NCBI GenBank assembly: GCA_027033675.1
Contig: JALVKZ010000243.1
Location: 1-8,357, forward strand
DNA from: Pyrodictiaceae archaeon
GTDB lineage: Archaea; Thermoproteota; Thermoprotei_A; Sulfolobales; Pyrodictiaceae
Direction of reading: 5' to 3'
DNA: 8,357 nucleotides
Shown here in pieces: positions 1 through 6,536 of the stretch. Position 1 is the stretch's first letter. Every line of letters starts with the position of its first letter. The notes beneath the pieces are model-generated. The model had not been told where the DNA came from and ran no database searches. It worked only from the letters and a program-made list of their open reading frames with translations. Made by a program: the position numbers and the translations under genes.

Positions 1-181
1 CTATGAGCACGAGTATGCCGTCAGGGTTATAGGCCTTCACCTTTATGGATGCGTCTCCGTATGGACCAAGGCTATAGATACAAGTAGTCGTAGTTGCTGC
101 CAGCGAGACGCTAGCTGCTAGGAGAGCCAACAGCCAAGACACTGCCATGATGCTAATCCACTCCCTACTCTTGGTAAGCAA
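1..181 (-). CDS. N-terminus of an exported protein with signal peptide (partial)
   Basis: The 5' end of a gene that continues off the left edge; 60 codons are visible without a stop. The N-terminus has basic residues (K4, R6), a hydrophobic core (MAVSWLLALLAASVSLAA) and then a run of four threonines, a typical archaeal Sec signal peptide followed by a Thr-rich mature start. The visible mature part (about residues 38-60, from IYSLGPYG to PDGILVLI) is short and beta-strand-like. I chose TTG at 181 because GAGGTGG (188-194) lies 6 bases upstream, because it supplies the basic n-region, and because a stop codon lies two codons upstream. ATG at 148, twelve codons in, is the alternative. The protein probably acts outside the membrane or at the cell surface; substrate and family cannot be told from this fragment. 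It is divergent from the phosphoesterase gene. Confidence 0.6.
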   Translation of the reverse strand, partial: MLTKSREWISIMAVSWLLALLAASVSLAATTTTCIYSLGPYGDASIKVKAYNPDGILVLI

Positions 182-187
182 TAGCTA

Positions 188-194
188 CCACCTC
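188..194 (-). promoter_or_regulatory. Ribosome binding site for the exported-protein gene
   Basis: Read on the minus strand this is GAGGTGG, complementary to the CACCUCC end of archaeal 16S rRNA, 6 bases before TTG at 181. It favours the TTG start over the internal ATG at 148. Confidence 0.5.
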
Positions 195-267
195 GAGACT
201 AGGGATAAGCTGTTATAGCACAGTAAGCGCTCCCTACAGTGCTCCACTTATCATTAAGGGCTCTCGG

Positions 268-288
268 CTATGCTCTATTTAAGCATAG
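268..288 (+). promoter_or_regulatory. TATA-like element inside a 7-bp palindrome, divergent promoter region
   Basis: CTATGCT (268-274) and AGCATAG (282-288) are perfect inverted repeats around CTATTTA, giving a TATA-like CTATTTAAG at 275-283. If it is the TATA box of the phosphoesterase gene, transcription would begin near 304-308, about 58 bases before the start codon. A second AT-rich element (AATTATA, about 317-323) lies closer and would give a leader of about 18 bases. Which one is used cannot be decided from sequence. The palindrome lies where a repressor could compete with TBP, but arms of 7 bp are expected several times by chance in a window this size. Confidence 0.35.
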
Positions 289-347
289 GGCTGCACGTAC
301 GCGGGCCGGGAGAAGTAATTATAGCTAAGACCTCGCTCTACGCCCTC

Positions 348-356
348 GGAGGAGGG
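348..356 (+). promoter_or_regulatory. Ribosome binding site for the phosphoesterase gene
   Basis: GGAGGAGGG ends 7 bases before TTG at 364 and 10 bases before a second TTG at 367. It supports a TTG start there; no ATG lies near. Confidence 0.6.
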
Positions 357-363
357 CCTAGTC

Positions 364-876
364 TTGTTGATCGGGGTCATAAGTGATACACATGACGACT
401 TAGAGGCTGTTAAGAGAGCGGCAAAGGTGTTCGCCGAGAAGAGAGTTAGTCTTGTGCTTCACCTCGGCGACATCGTTGCCCCCTTCACGCTTAGGGCGCT
501 TCACGACAATGGCGTTAAGCGCCTCGTAGCTGTCTATGGAAATAATTGCGGGGAGCGCCTAGGTCTACGAGAGGTAGCTGGTAAGCTTGGCTATGAGATA
601 CACGAGTGGCCCCACCTAATAGAGCTAGGCGGGAAACGCTTCCTAATGATACACGGCATCGGTCCAGTAGAGAAGACGAAGATGCTTGTGGACTCGCTCG
701 CTAAGAGCGGTGACTATGACGCAGTACTCTACGGCCATACCCATGTAATCGATAACCGTGTAGTAGGGAGCACACTTGTACTCAACCCCGGCGAGGCATG
801 TGGCTGCCTAAACGGGAAGAGAACAGCGGCAATAATCAATACAGAGACGATGAAGGCCGAGATAATCGAGATCTAG
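364..876 (+). CDS. MJ0936/YfcE-family metallophosphoesterase
   Basis: A 170-residue cytoplasmic phosphodiesterase of the calcineurin-like metallophosphoesterase superfamily, small MJ0936/YfcE branch. These enzymes bind two divalent metals (often Mn or Ni) and hydrolyse model phosphodiesters; the natural substrate is not established. All metal-binding motifs are present: D8 and H10 (SDTHDD), D36 (HLGD), N60 (GNN), H97 (IHG) and H125/H127 (GHTH). Their spacing fits the family, and the length is usual (about 165-170 residues). The late NPGS motif of relatives reads NPGE here (142-145). The start is one of two tandem TTG codons (364 or 367) behind GGAGGAGGG. It is the first gene of a plus-strand row; the next frame begins about 30 bases after its stop, so the two may share a transcript. 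The family assignment is firm and the substrate is unknown. Confidence 0.9.
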   Translation: MLIGVISDTHDDLEAVKRAAKVFAEKRVSLVLHLGDIVAPFTLRALHDNGVKRLVAVYGNNCGERLGLREVAGKLGYEIHEWPHLIELGGKRFLMIHGIGPVEKTKMLVDSLAKSGDYDAVLYGHTHVIDNRVVGSTLVLNPGEACGCLNGKRTAAIINTETMKAEIIEI

Positions 877-905
877 GAGAGGCAACAAACACTTATCCGG
901 TCAAG

Positions 906-1265
906 ATGGCCTTGGGGTGTAAAAAGCCGCTAAGAATAATGATTCTGGTTGAGGGCTGGGAGCGCGTTATTAACAGTGTTTTTCATCCACGTGGCTGTAT
1001 GAGGGCTCATCAGAGCCACCTAGATCTTGACCCGTTGCCGGGTACTTGGCTGTGGGGTGTTGCACTGCACCGTGGCTATAGGCTAGAGTGCAGGCCCAGG
1101 GATGATTGCATATCCTTGGAGGAGCCCTTGCTAGGCCTAGAGGCTAGGCTCTGCCCCATAGGAGGGCACCGTCTTCGCTGCAGAGGCGAGGTATACGTGA
1201 TGGTTACCCGTAGTCGCCGCCTCTACGTGGGCCCTGTGGAGGTTGCGTGGGCCGAGGAACATTAA
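906..1265 (+). CDS. Uncharacterised small protein, possible distant DUF371 relative
   Basis: I do not recognise this protein with confidence. From ATG 906 it is 119 residues, rich in Arg, Leu, Cys (C5, C31 and four more downstream) and Trp, with no membrane segment or signal peptide. Codon use (AGG, CTA, ATA, GAG) resembles its neighbours, and no competing long frame lies on the other strand, so I take it as real. Two stretches recall the archaeal DUF371 pattern: HPRGCMRAH...LDLDP...WGVA (27-53), like the family's GHxNxxATHxTTxE...GV, and EVYVMVTRSRRL near the C-terminus, like DIVIRKS. The first GH is replaced by FH, and the frame is shorter than the roughly 135-140 residues usual for that family. 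Alternative starts are TTG 912 and ATG 939. No clear Shine-Dalgarno precedes any of them, so translation may be leaderless or coupled to the gene before. Confidence 0.55.
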   Translation: MALGCKKPLRIMILVEGWERVINSVFHPRGCMRAHQSHLDLDPLPGTWLWGVALHRGYRLECRPRDDCISLEEPLLGLEARLCPIGGHRLRCRGEVYVMVTRSRRLYVGPVEVAWAEEH

Positions 1266-1336
1266 TAGCAGCGCTTATGCCTTCTTCTCCTGAGCATTCA
1301 TCCACGTCTCGATACACGAGGTACCCGCCCAAGGGT

Positions 1337-3121
1337 GTGAACGAGTTGACTTCAAGGCCTCTAAGCGAGATAGCTACTATACTTGAGGACCTGGTTAAGC
1401 TCCCAAGGCTTGGTGTAGTAGCTGTCCAGAACGATGGCCGCTTGCTCGCCTATGGCCTCTTAGGGGATGCTACCAATATTTACTCCCTTGACCCGTTTAC
1501 AGGCGAGCTAAGGGAGCTCACAAAGCCGGGTGTCTACAGCTTCGCTGCTAGCCGCTATAATGCCCGCAGAGTCATTGTTGCACGCGACGTGTCCCGTGGC
1601 GCTGAAAAGATTGCTCTCTACGAGCTGGACCTGGCTAGGCCTGGTGAAGAGAAGCCCATAGAGGGCTTGGAGCCTGCTAGGCTCCTCGGAGCAGCAGACG
1701 ATGGCGAGGCGGCTGCGTTTGCTCTGGCTTCTGAAAAGGAGATAGCCCTCTATGCTTATCGCAGCGGCGAGGCTTGGAGGGTTGCACAGCTCCCAAGAGT
1801 TGGCTGGGTCACTGATATACGTGGAGACCTGGTTGTAGGCACTGTTCTAGCAGCTACCGACCCGAACGCGATGGAGATATTCATTGCCCGGATCAGTAGC
1901 GGTGAGGTAAAGATATATACGCCCCGGCAGGGCGCTACGAGCCTAGACCCCGTAGCTACTAGCAAGGGGATACTGTTCCAGAGCAACTACGAGGACGGAG
2001 AATTCCGTCTATATCTCCTGGACCCCGGTAGCCTCGAGCTTCATCGCTACGAGCCGCCTAGCCGCGACCTAGAGGAATACAAGCCGATAGAGTATAGCTG
2101 GTACCACGAGGCGCCTAACGGCGAGGTATTAGTTATTGCCAAGAAGGAGGCGCGTTCAAGGATATTCCTCGACGGCGCAGAGGTCAAAGCACCCCTAGGC
2201 ACGTTTACGACAGCCTTACTAGTAGCCGATACGATCTATGCTACTTATTCCTCGCTCTCCAAGCCCACGAGGATAATCGAGATAGACACGGTTCACGGCG
2301 GTATAAGGGAGCTATACGCCCCCAAGGAGCCAGAATGGATGAAGAGGAGGCTAGGCCGTGTAACCCATACCTACGTGGAGAGCGTGGATGAAGTCAAAGT
2401 ACCGGTACTGGTCCTAGAGAACCCGGAGACCGGGACACCTGGGCCAACTGTTGTACTTGTCCACGGCGGCCCCTTTGCGGACTATAGTGATAGCTTCAAC
2501 GTGTTCGCGGCAGCGCTCGCCGGCATAGGGCTCCACGTAGTAATGCCGAACTATCGGGGGAGCACGGGGTACGGCGAGGAGTACAGGAGAATGATAATAG
2601 GGGATCCATGCGGCAAGGAACTAGAAGACATAGTCTCTGCAGCCAGGTGGGCCCGGGACAAGGGAATAGCCACGGAGACAATAATCATGGGCTATAGCTA
2701 CGGCGGCTACATGACCCTGTGCGCACTGTTTAGGAAGCCACGCGAATTCGAGTGCGGCGTAGCAGGAGCCTCTGTCGTGGACTGGGAGGAGATGTACGAG
2801 CTAAGCGATGCAGCCTTCAAGCAATTCATAGAGGTCATAACAGCTGGGAAGAGAGAGCTATGGAAGGAGAGAAGCCCAATAACCTACGCAGAGAACCTTG
2901 AGAAACCACTATGTATCATACAGCCACAAAACGATACGAGGACCCCACTCAAGCCCGTACTGAGGCTTATGCAGAAGCTACAAGAACTTGGCAAGACCTA
3001 TGAGGCACACATAGAGCCGGACATGGGGCACGCGATATACACTGTCGAGGACGCGGAGAAAGTACTTCTACCAGCACTACTCTTCATAAATCGATGCCTA
3101 TGCCGTAAGCAGAATCAGTAA
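1337..3121 (+). CDS. Acylaminoacyl peptidase (prolyl oligopeptidase family S9)
   Basis: A serine peptidase that releases N-acylated amino acids from peptide ends, and often acts as an esterase, in the cytoplasm. Residues about 10-330 form the beta-propeller domain that restricts access; the alpha/beta-hydrolase domain follows. Numbering from GTG 1337, the triad is S454 (GYSYGG), D533 (QNDTR) and H565 (DMGHA). The gaps of 79 and 32 residues equal those of Aeropyrum pernix AAP (S445, D524, H556, remembered). HGGPF supplies the oxyanion-hole region, and the stretches YRGSTGYGEE and SVVDWEEMYELSDAAF are nearly as in that enzyme. The start is uncertain. The frame is open from GTG 1247, which would overlap the upstream gene, and ATG 1277 is also possible. 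I prefer GTG 1337 (594 residues; the A. pernix enzyme has 582) because the extra N-terminus is Ser/Pro-rich and has no counterpart there. TTG 1346 behind GGGTG is a further option. Confidence 0.93.
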   Translation: MNELTSRPLSEIATILEDLVKLPRLGVVAVQNDGRLLAYGLLGDATNIYSLDPFTGELRELTKPGVYSFAASRYNARRVIVARDVSRGAEKIALYELDLARPGEEKPIEGLEPARLLGAADDGEAAAFALASEKEIALYAYRSGEAWRVAQLPRVGWVTDIRGDLVVGTVLAATDPNAMEIFIARISSGEVKIYTPRQGATSLDPVATSKGILFQSNYEDGEFRLYLLDPGSLELHRYEPPSRDLEEYKPIEYSWYHEAPNGEVLVIAKKEARSRIFLDGAEVKAPLGTFTTALLVADTIYATYSSLSKPTRIIEIDTVHGGIRELYAPKEPEWMKRRLGRVTHTYVESVDEVKVPVLVLENPETGTPGPTVVLVHGGPFADYSDSFNVFAAALAGIGLHVVMPNYRGSTGYGEEYRRMIIGDPCGKELEDIVSAARWARDKGIATETIIMGYSYGGYMTLCALFRKPREFECGVAGASVVDWEEMYELSDAAFKQFIEVITAGKRELWKERSPITYAENLEKPLCIIQPQNDTRTPLKPVLRLMQKLQELGKTYEAHIEPDMGHAIYTVEDAEKVLLPALLFINRCLCRKQNQ

Positions 3122-3176
3122 AAATAAAGCAATTAGTATATACTTTTATTAAGGAAAAATAAATGGGGCCAATAAG
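3122..3176. terminator. AT-rich convergent intergenic region with T tracts on both strands
   Basis: The peptidase gene and the por operon converge here with 55 bases between stop codons. The plus strand has CTTTTATT at 3143-3150, and the minus strand reads TTTATTTTTCC across 3153-3163. Archaeal termination commonly uses such T-rich tracts without a hairpin, so this is a plausible bidirectional terminator. The local AT content stands out from the GC-rich surroundings. Confidence 0.5.
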
Positions 3177-4133
3177 TTACTTTTCTTCTACAGGGCCTAT
3201 TGCTTCTTCGCCTACCCAGCGATTAATCTCCTCAACGTACTTGTCTACCATCTCCTGTATCTTCTTTATGTCCTCGTCCTTTAGGTGGCGGAACCTGCCC
3301 TGCATCTTGAGGTACTCTCTCACTGGTCTCCTTTTCCTCACTTTCACTGTTACCTTTGGCTTACCATTCTCTATTTCTAGGAGTACCCACATACCAGTCT
3401 GAACAGCTAGCTTTGCCACCTCTATGCTCTTTGACTCTGGTATTCTCCAGCCAGGAGTACAAGGCGCTAGTACATGTACTAGGCTTGGGCCGCGCGTGTT
3501 GTAGGCCTTGATGAACTTGTTTATCATGTCTATTGGGTATGCTGGGTTAGCTGTCGCTATGTAGGGTATGCGGTGAGCATATGCTATGCCTACTATGTCT
3601 TTCTTGGGCCTCCACTCTCCGCGGAACTTCTTGCCAACCGGTGTCGTAGTGGTCCATGCGCCGTAGGGCGTGGCACCGCTTCTCTGTATACCAGTGTTCA
3701 TGTAGGCCTCGTTATCGTAGACAACATACATCACATCGTGACCTCTCTCGAGCATACCACTAAGACTCTGCAAACCGATATCGAAGGTGCCGCCGTCACC
3801 AGCAATAGCTACCACTTTTATGTAGCGGTTCTTGTCGAGCACACCCTTTCTTTGGAGAGCCTTGAGCGCTGCCTCTACGCCGCTAGCAGCTGCTCCGGCA
3901 TTCTCGAATGCAAGGTGCAGCCATGGGTTGCGCCAAGCAGTCCTCGGGAATAGGGTGGAGATTACCTCCATGCAGCCAGTAGCGTTAACAACTATAGCGT
4001 CCTTGCCCACAACCTTCATTAAGTGCCTGAGTATCAAGGCTGCTCCACAGCCTTGGCAGGCTGCGTGGCCACCTACGAATCTCTCCTCTCGGGGAATCTC
4101 CCATAGGGACTTTATCGGCTTCGTGAGCGCCAT
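3177..4133 (-). CDS. porB: Pyruvate:ferredoxin oxidoreductase, beta subunit
   Basis: The thiamine diphosphate-binding beta subunit (318 residues) of the cytoplasmic enzyme that converts pyruvate, CoA and oxidised ferredoxin into acetyl-CoA, CO2 and reduced ferredoxin. The TPP/Mg motif is GDGGTFDIGLQSL (112-124) followed by YDNEAYMNTGIQRS (139-152). Cysteines C26, C29, C54 and C225 match the ligands of the subunit's [4Fe-4S] cluster. TPYGAWTTTTPVGK (155-168) closely matches the pyruvate-type enzyme of Pyrococcus as I remember it, which favours pyruvate over branched-chain 2-oxoacids. ATG 4133 is preceded by GAGGTGA (4141-4147) at 7 bases. It is the last gene of the operon, 51 bases after porA, in the usual archaeal gamma-delta-alpha-beta order. 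Confidence 0.95.
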   Translation of the reverse strand: MALTKPIKSLWEIPREERFVGGHAACQGCGAALILRHLMKVVGKDAIVVNATGCMEVISTLFPRTAWRNPWLHLAFENAGAAASGVEAALKALQRKGVLDKNRYIKVVAIAGDGGTFDIGLQSLSGMLERGHDVMYVVYDNEAYMNTGIQRSGATPYGAWTTTTPVGKKFRGEWRPKKDIVGIAYAHRIPYIATANPAYPIDMINKFIKAYNTRGPSLVHVLAPCTPGWRIPESKSIEVAKLAVQTGMWVLLEIENGKPKVTVKVRKRRPVREYLKMQGRFRHLKDEDIKKIQEMVDKYVEEINRWVGEEAIGPVEEK

Positions 4134-4140
4134 GCCTACA

Positions 4141-4147
4141 TCACCTC
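4141..4147 (-). promoter_or_regulatory. Ribosome binding site for porB
   Basis: On the minus strand this reads GAGGTGA, 7 bases before ATG 4133. It shows that porB has its own initiation signal rather than relying only on coupling to porA. Confidence 0.55.
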
Positions 4148-4184
4148 GAGCATAGATTCATACAGTACACGGGAAAGATAGAGG

Positions 4185-5435
4185 TTAGATTACGTGACCC
4201 TTCCTGCTCCTTACTCCATAGAATAGTGTCCTTGTCACGCTCTTCCCGCTCTTGGCTGCCTCGAGGAGCTTCTGGTACATCTCCACGACGTCCTTGACGA
4301 AGATGTCTCTGCCTCCGAGCCCGTGTATGAAGTTTATGAAGGGCTTCATTACTCCTCTCACGGCCAAGGTTGATAGCACCTCCATTGCTAGTGGCCCTTC
4401 TAGTGCTCCTCCAAAGCTAACAGCCCTGTCGAGTACTCCCAGCGCGTTAACGTTCTCGAGGACCTTTGCCAGCTCTTCTGCCGGGAATGGCCTAAACACT
4501 CTTATCTTGACCATTCCTGCCTTGACTCCTTGCTCGCGTAGCCTGTTGACAGCCGCTTTGACGAGGCTGCTGGTTGCTCCGAGCGTCACTATCGCTACCT
4601 CTGCGTCATCCATGTAGTAGGGCTCTATGAAGCCGTACTCTCTGCCATAGCGCTTGCCGAACTCCTTGCCAGCCTCCTCTATTACTCGGCGGGACTCCCT
4701 CATGGCTAGTGCTTGTTGCACCTTTATCTCCTGGTACCAGTTAGGCGCGCCAAGCACGCCGATAGTTACCGGGTGGTCTGGGTCGAGTACTGGTCGGTAG
4801 CCCCTCGGTCTCTTGGGCGCGAAGCTGAGTACCTCCTCCCTATCGAGCGGCTCTAGTGCCTCCGTGGTGTGGCTCAGTATGTAGCCATCAAGCGTAACCA
4901 CTACTGGTAGGAGCACGTCAGGGTGCTCAGCTATACGGAAGGCTTGGACCAGGTTATCGTATACTTCTTGCACGTTCTCACTAAATATCATTATCCAGCC
5001 AGTATCCCTCATACCCATGGCGTCGGCGTAGTCGTTCCAGATATTGATTGGGGCGCTTAGAGCCCTAGTGGCGAGAGCCATTACTACTGGTTGGCGGAGG
5101 CCACTAGCTATGTAGAGTATCTCGTGCATCAACTCTAGGCCCTGACTACTAGTCGCAGTAAAGGACCTGGCTCCAGTAGCGGCTGCCGCCACGGCTGCGC
5201 TCATTGCGCTGTGCTCGCTCTCGACGTGTATTAGCTCGGCGTCTAGCTCACCGTCAGCTATCATCTGGGCAATGTTCTCCGCTATGGGGGCCTGAGGAGT
5301 AATCGGATAAACAGCCACAACATCCACATCAGCGTCTCGCACAGCGTAGGCAGCCGCATCCGAACCAGTAGCTGCTATCTTCTTCTTACGAGTAGGGAGC
5401 TGCTCCTCTCGGGGCTTTTCCTCAACTACTGCCAC
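4185..5435 (-). CDS. porA: Pyruvate:ferredoxin oxidoreductase, alpha subunit
   Basis: The alpha subunit (416 residues) supplies the second half of the thiamine diphosphate site. In order it shows YPITPQAPIAE (substrate/TPP loop), HVESEHSAMSA, the SFTATSSQGLELMHEIL segment, RALSAPINIWND, a transketolase C-terminal-like region with RVFRPFPAEEL, and GLGGRDIF near the end. All are typical of archaeal PorA (about 390-400 residues). The frame is open to ATG 5507, but that would overlap porD by 43 bases. GTG 5435 is preceded by GGAGGTG (5445-5451) at 9 bases and leaves a 29-base gap after porD, so I place the start there. About 20 charged residues (VVEEKPREEQLPTRKKK) precede the conserved core, a short extension. 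It lies between porD and porB and is surely co-transcribed with them. Confidence 0.94.
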   Translation of the reverse strand: MAVVEEKPREEQLPTRKKKIAATGSDAAAYAVRDADVDVVAVYPITPQAPIAENIAQMIADGELDAELIHVESEHSAMSAAVAAAATGARSFTATSSQGLELMHEILYIASGLRQPVVMALATRALSAPINIWNDYADAMGMRDTGWIMIFSENVQEVYDNLVQAFRIAEHPDVLLPVVVTLDGYILSHTTEALEPLDREEVLSFAPKRPRGYRPVLDPDHPVTIGVLGAPNWYQEIKVQQALAMRESRRVIEEAGKEFGKRYGREYGFIEPYYMDDAEVAIVTLGATSSLVKAAVNRLREQGVKAGMVKIRVFRPFPAEELAKVLENVNALGVLDRAVSFGGALEGPLAMEVLSTLAVRGVMKPFINFIHGLGGRDIFVKDVVEMYQKLLEAAKSGKSVTRTLFYGVRSRKGHVI

Positions 5436-5444
5436 GGGGGGGCA

Positions 5445-5451
5445 CACCTCC
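5445..5451 (-). promoter_or_regulatory. Ribosome binding site deciding the porA start
   Basis: On the minus strand this reads GGAGGTG, a full match to the anti-Shine-Dalgarno, followed by a 9-base C-rich spacer and GTG 5435. The longer frame from ATG 5507 has no comparable site and lies inside porD. Confidence 0.6.
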
Positions 5452-5464
5452 AAGGGAACTTGTT

Positions 5465-5827
5465 TTACTTCATCTCGGGGACCATCTCTATGGCCTTGAC
5501 TGGGCACTCATTGGCGCAGATACCACAGCCCTTGCAGTGATCGTAATCAACCTTGAAGCTCACTTTGTACTTCTTCCCGGTACTCGTGGTATACTCCTCG
5601 TCAACCTCGAGTATCGCGCCATCTGGGCAGTATATCCAGCATAGGCGGCAGCGCACACACTTATCCTGGTTTATTACTGGACGGAAAGTCCTCCAAGCAT
5701 GAGTAGTGACATCGAGAGTGCTACCAGGCCAGGGCACTATAGCTGCTATAGGCAGGTCCTCCATAGTCTCCGGGTACTTCTTGCCTAGGAAGCGCTCGGG
5801 GAAGCCTTTCTCCTGGTTAGTGCTCAA
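5465..5827 (-). CDS. porD: Pyruvate:ferredoxin oxidoreductase, delta (2[4Fe-4S] ferredoxin) subunit
   Basis: A 120-residue bacterial-type ferredoxin subunit that passes electrons from the TPP site to external ferredoxin. Two CxxCxxCxxxCP motifs are intact: C57/C60/C63/C67 (CVRCRLCWIYCP) and C98/C101/C104/C108 (CKGCGICANECP), with an insert of about 30 residues between them as usual in PorD. The N-terminal 50 residues (AAIVPWPGST, AWRTFRPV) are the family's docking extension. I chose TTG 5827: GAGGTGG (5835-5841) sits 7 bases upstream, and the start overlaps the porG stop as TTGA, a classic coupling arrangement. TTG 5833, two codons earlier, would leave only one base after the ribosome site. 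The porA start follows 29 bases after its stop. Confidence 0.94.
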   Translation of the reverse strand: MSTNQEKGFPERFLGKKYPETMEDLPIAAIVPWPGSTLDVTTHAWRTFRPVINQDKCVRCRLCWIYCPDGAILEVDEEYTTSTGKKYKVSFKVDYDHCKGCGICANECPVKAIEMVPEMK

Positions 5828-6402
5828 AGACAAACCACCTCTGTAGAGTTATATGCCTCCTCCATAGCCTTTACGTTTGCCTCCGCTATATGTGGTCTCT
5901 CTGCAAAAACCTTCCGGATATTCTCCTCTAGTGTCTCGAGCCTCACAACACTAGCTGCTCTCACGAGCGCGGCGAGCATCGAGGTATTGACTATGGGTGC
6001 TCTTAGGTGCTTCAGAGCAATATCGGTGGCATCTATCCTAGCAATGCATCTTGGCTTCTGCAGCCCGTGCTCCTCTAGGAGCTTAACTACCTGGTCAACC
6101 GTCTTCTTCGTATTTATGACGAGCATCCCGTTCGGCCTCAAGCCCTTCATGTATATCTCGGGCTCCAGCGACGGGTCAAAGACAACAACAATATCTGGCT
6201 CAAGAATAGGCTCCCTCTCAAGTATCGGCTTCTCATCTATGCGCGTAAAAGCGAGCACCGGGGCACCACGTCTCTCAGCACCATACTCTGGGAACGCCAA
6301 TGCATACTTACCTTCATCAACCGCAGCAGAAGCCAAAACCTTAGCAGCCGTGACTGCTCCCTGACCACCACGTCCATGGAACCTTATCTCTACACGAGGC
6401 AC
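5824..6402 (-). CDS. porG: Pyruvate:ferredoxin oxidoreductase, gamma subunit
   Basis: The gamma subunit (192 residues from GTG 6402), the domain thought to bind CoA in 2-oxoacid:ferredoxin oxidoreductases. The signature RFHGRGGQGAVTAAKVLA lies at the N-terminus, followed by FPEYGAERRGAPVLAF, ending with a helical region (ERPHIAEANVKAMEEAY) typical of the family. Length is normal (about 180-200). The frame extends to GTG 6411, with TTG 6408 also possible. I prefer GTG 6402 because it gives MPRVEIRFHG, close to usual family N-termini, with GGGTG (6409-6413) 6 bases upstream. It is the first gene of the operon, overlaps porD by 4 bases (TTGA) and faces the SIS gene across about 135 bases that must hold the operon promoter. 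Confidence 0.93.
   Translation of the reverse strand: MPRVEIRFHGRGGQGAVTAAKVLASAAVDEGKYALAFPEYGAERRGAPVLAFTRIDEKPILEREPILEPDIVVVFDPSLEPEIYMKGLRPNGMLVINTKKTVDQVVKLLEEHGLQKPRCIARIDATDIALKHLRAPIVNTSMLAALVRAASVVRLETLEENIRKVFAERPHIAEANVKAMEEAYNSTEVVCL
5835..5841 (-). promoter_or_regulatory. Ribosome binding site for porD, inside the porG end
   Basis: On the minus strand this reads GAGGTGG, lying within the last codons of porG and 7 bases before TTG 5827. It decides between the two TTG candidates and allows translational coupling. Confidence 0.55.
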
Positions 6403-6453
6403 ATCCAACACCCATCAAGAGCCTAGTCCTAGCTACGCGGACGGGGCCCTTTG

Positions 6454-6497
6454 AGCCCCTTTTTCCTTATTCAGGGGCTGAGGGGAAAGAGAGCCCC
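6454..6497. repeat. Three alternating GGGGCT boxes in the por/SIS divergent region
   Basis: AGCCCCT (6454-6460), AGGGGCT (6473-6479) and AGCCCC (6492-6497) alternate in orientation with centres about 18-19 bases apart, so each neighbouring pair forms an inverted repeat. Between the first two lies a T-rich stretch (TTTTTCCTTAT) that, read on the minus strand, is the only A-rich promoter-like element upstream of porG. The spacing is close to two helical turns. This could be a binding array for a regulator of the por operon, or simply GC-run noise. Confidence 0.3.
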
Positions 6498-6499
6498 AT

Positions 6500-6527
6500 T
6501 ACTTGGAGACTACCTTGGCTCCAAGTA
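6500..6527. repeat. 9-bp inverted repeat just upstream of the SIS gene
   Basis: TACTTGGAG (6500-6508) and CTCCAAGTA (6519-6527) are perfect inverted repeats separated by 10 bases, ending 9 bases before ATG 6537. As DNA it has the geometry of a dimeric regulator's operator. As RNA it would form a hairpin against the start codon if it lies in the leader. No Shine-Dalgarno is seen before this gene. Confidence 0.45.
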
Positions 6528-6536
6528 GTTTTGGCC

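Noticed and set aside
4081..5414. Repeated CTCCTCTCGGGG at about 4084-4095 and 5403-5414.
   Set aside because: Both copies encode a Pro-Arg-Glu-Glu stretch in porB and porA on the minus strand; coding bias explains the match.
3573..6364. Plus-strand open frames opposite the por operon (for example at 3573-3953, 3832-4155, 4252-4617 and 5987-6364).
   Set aside because: They are antisense shadows of strongly conserved por genes, with Ser/Thr/Pro-rich low-complexity translations and no ribosome sites.
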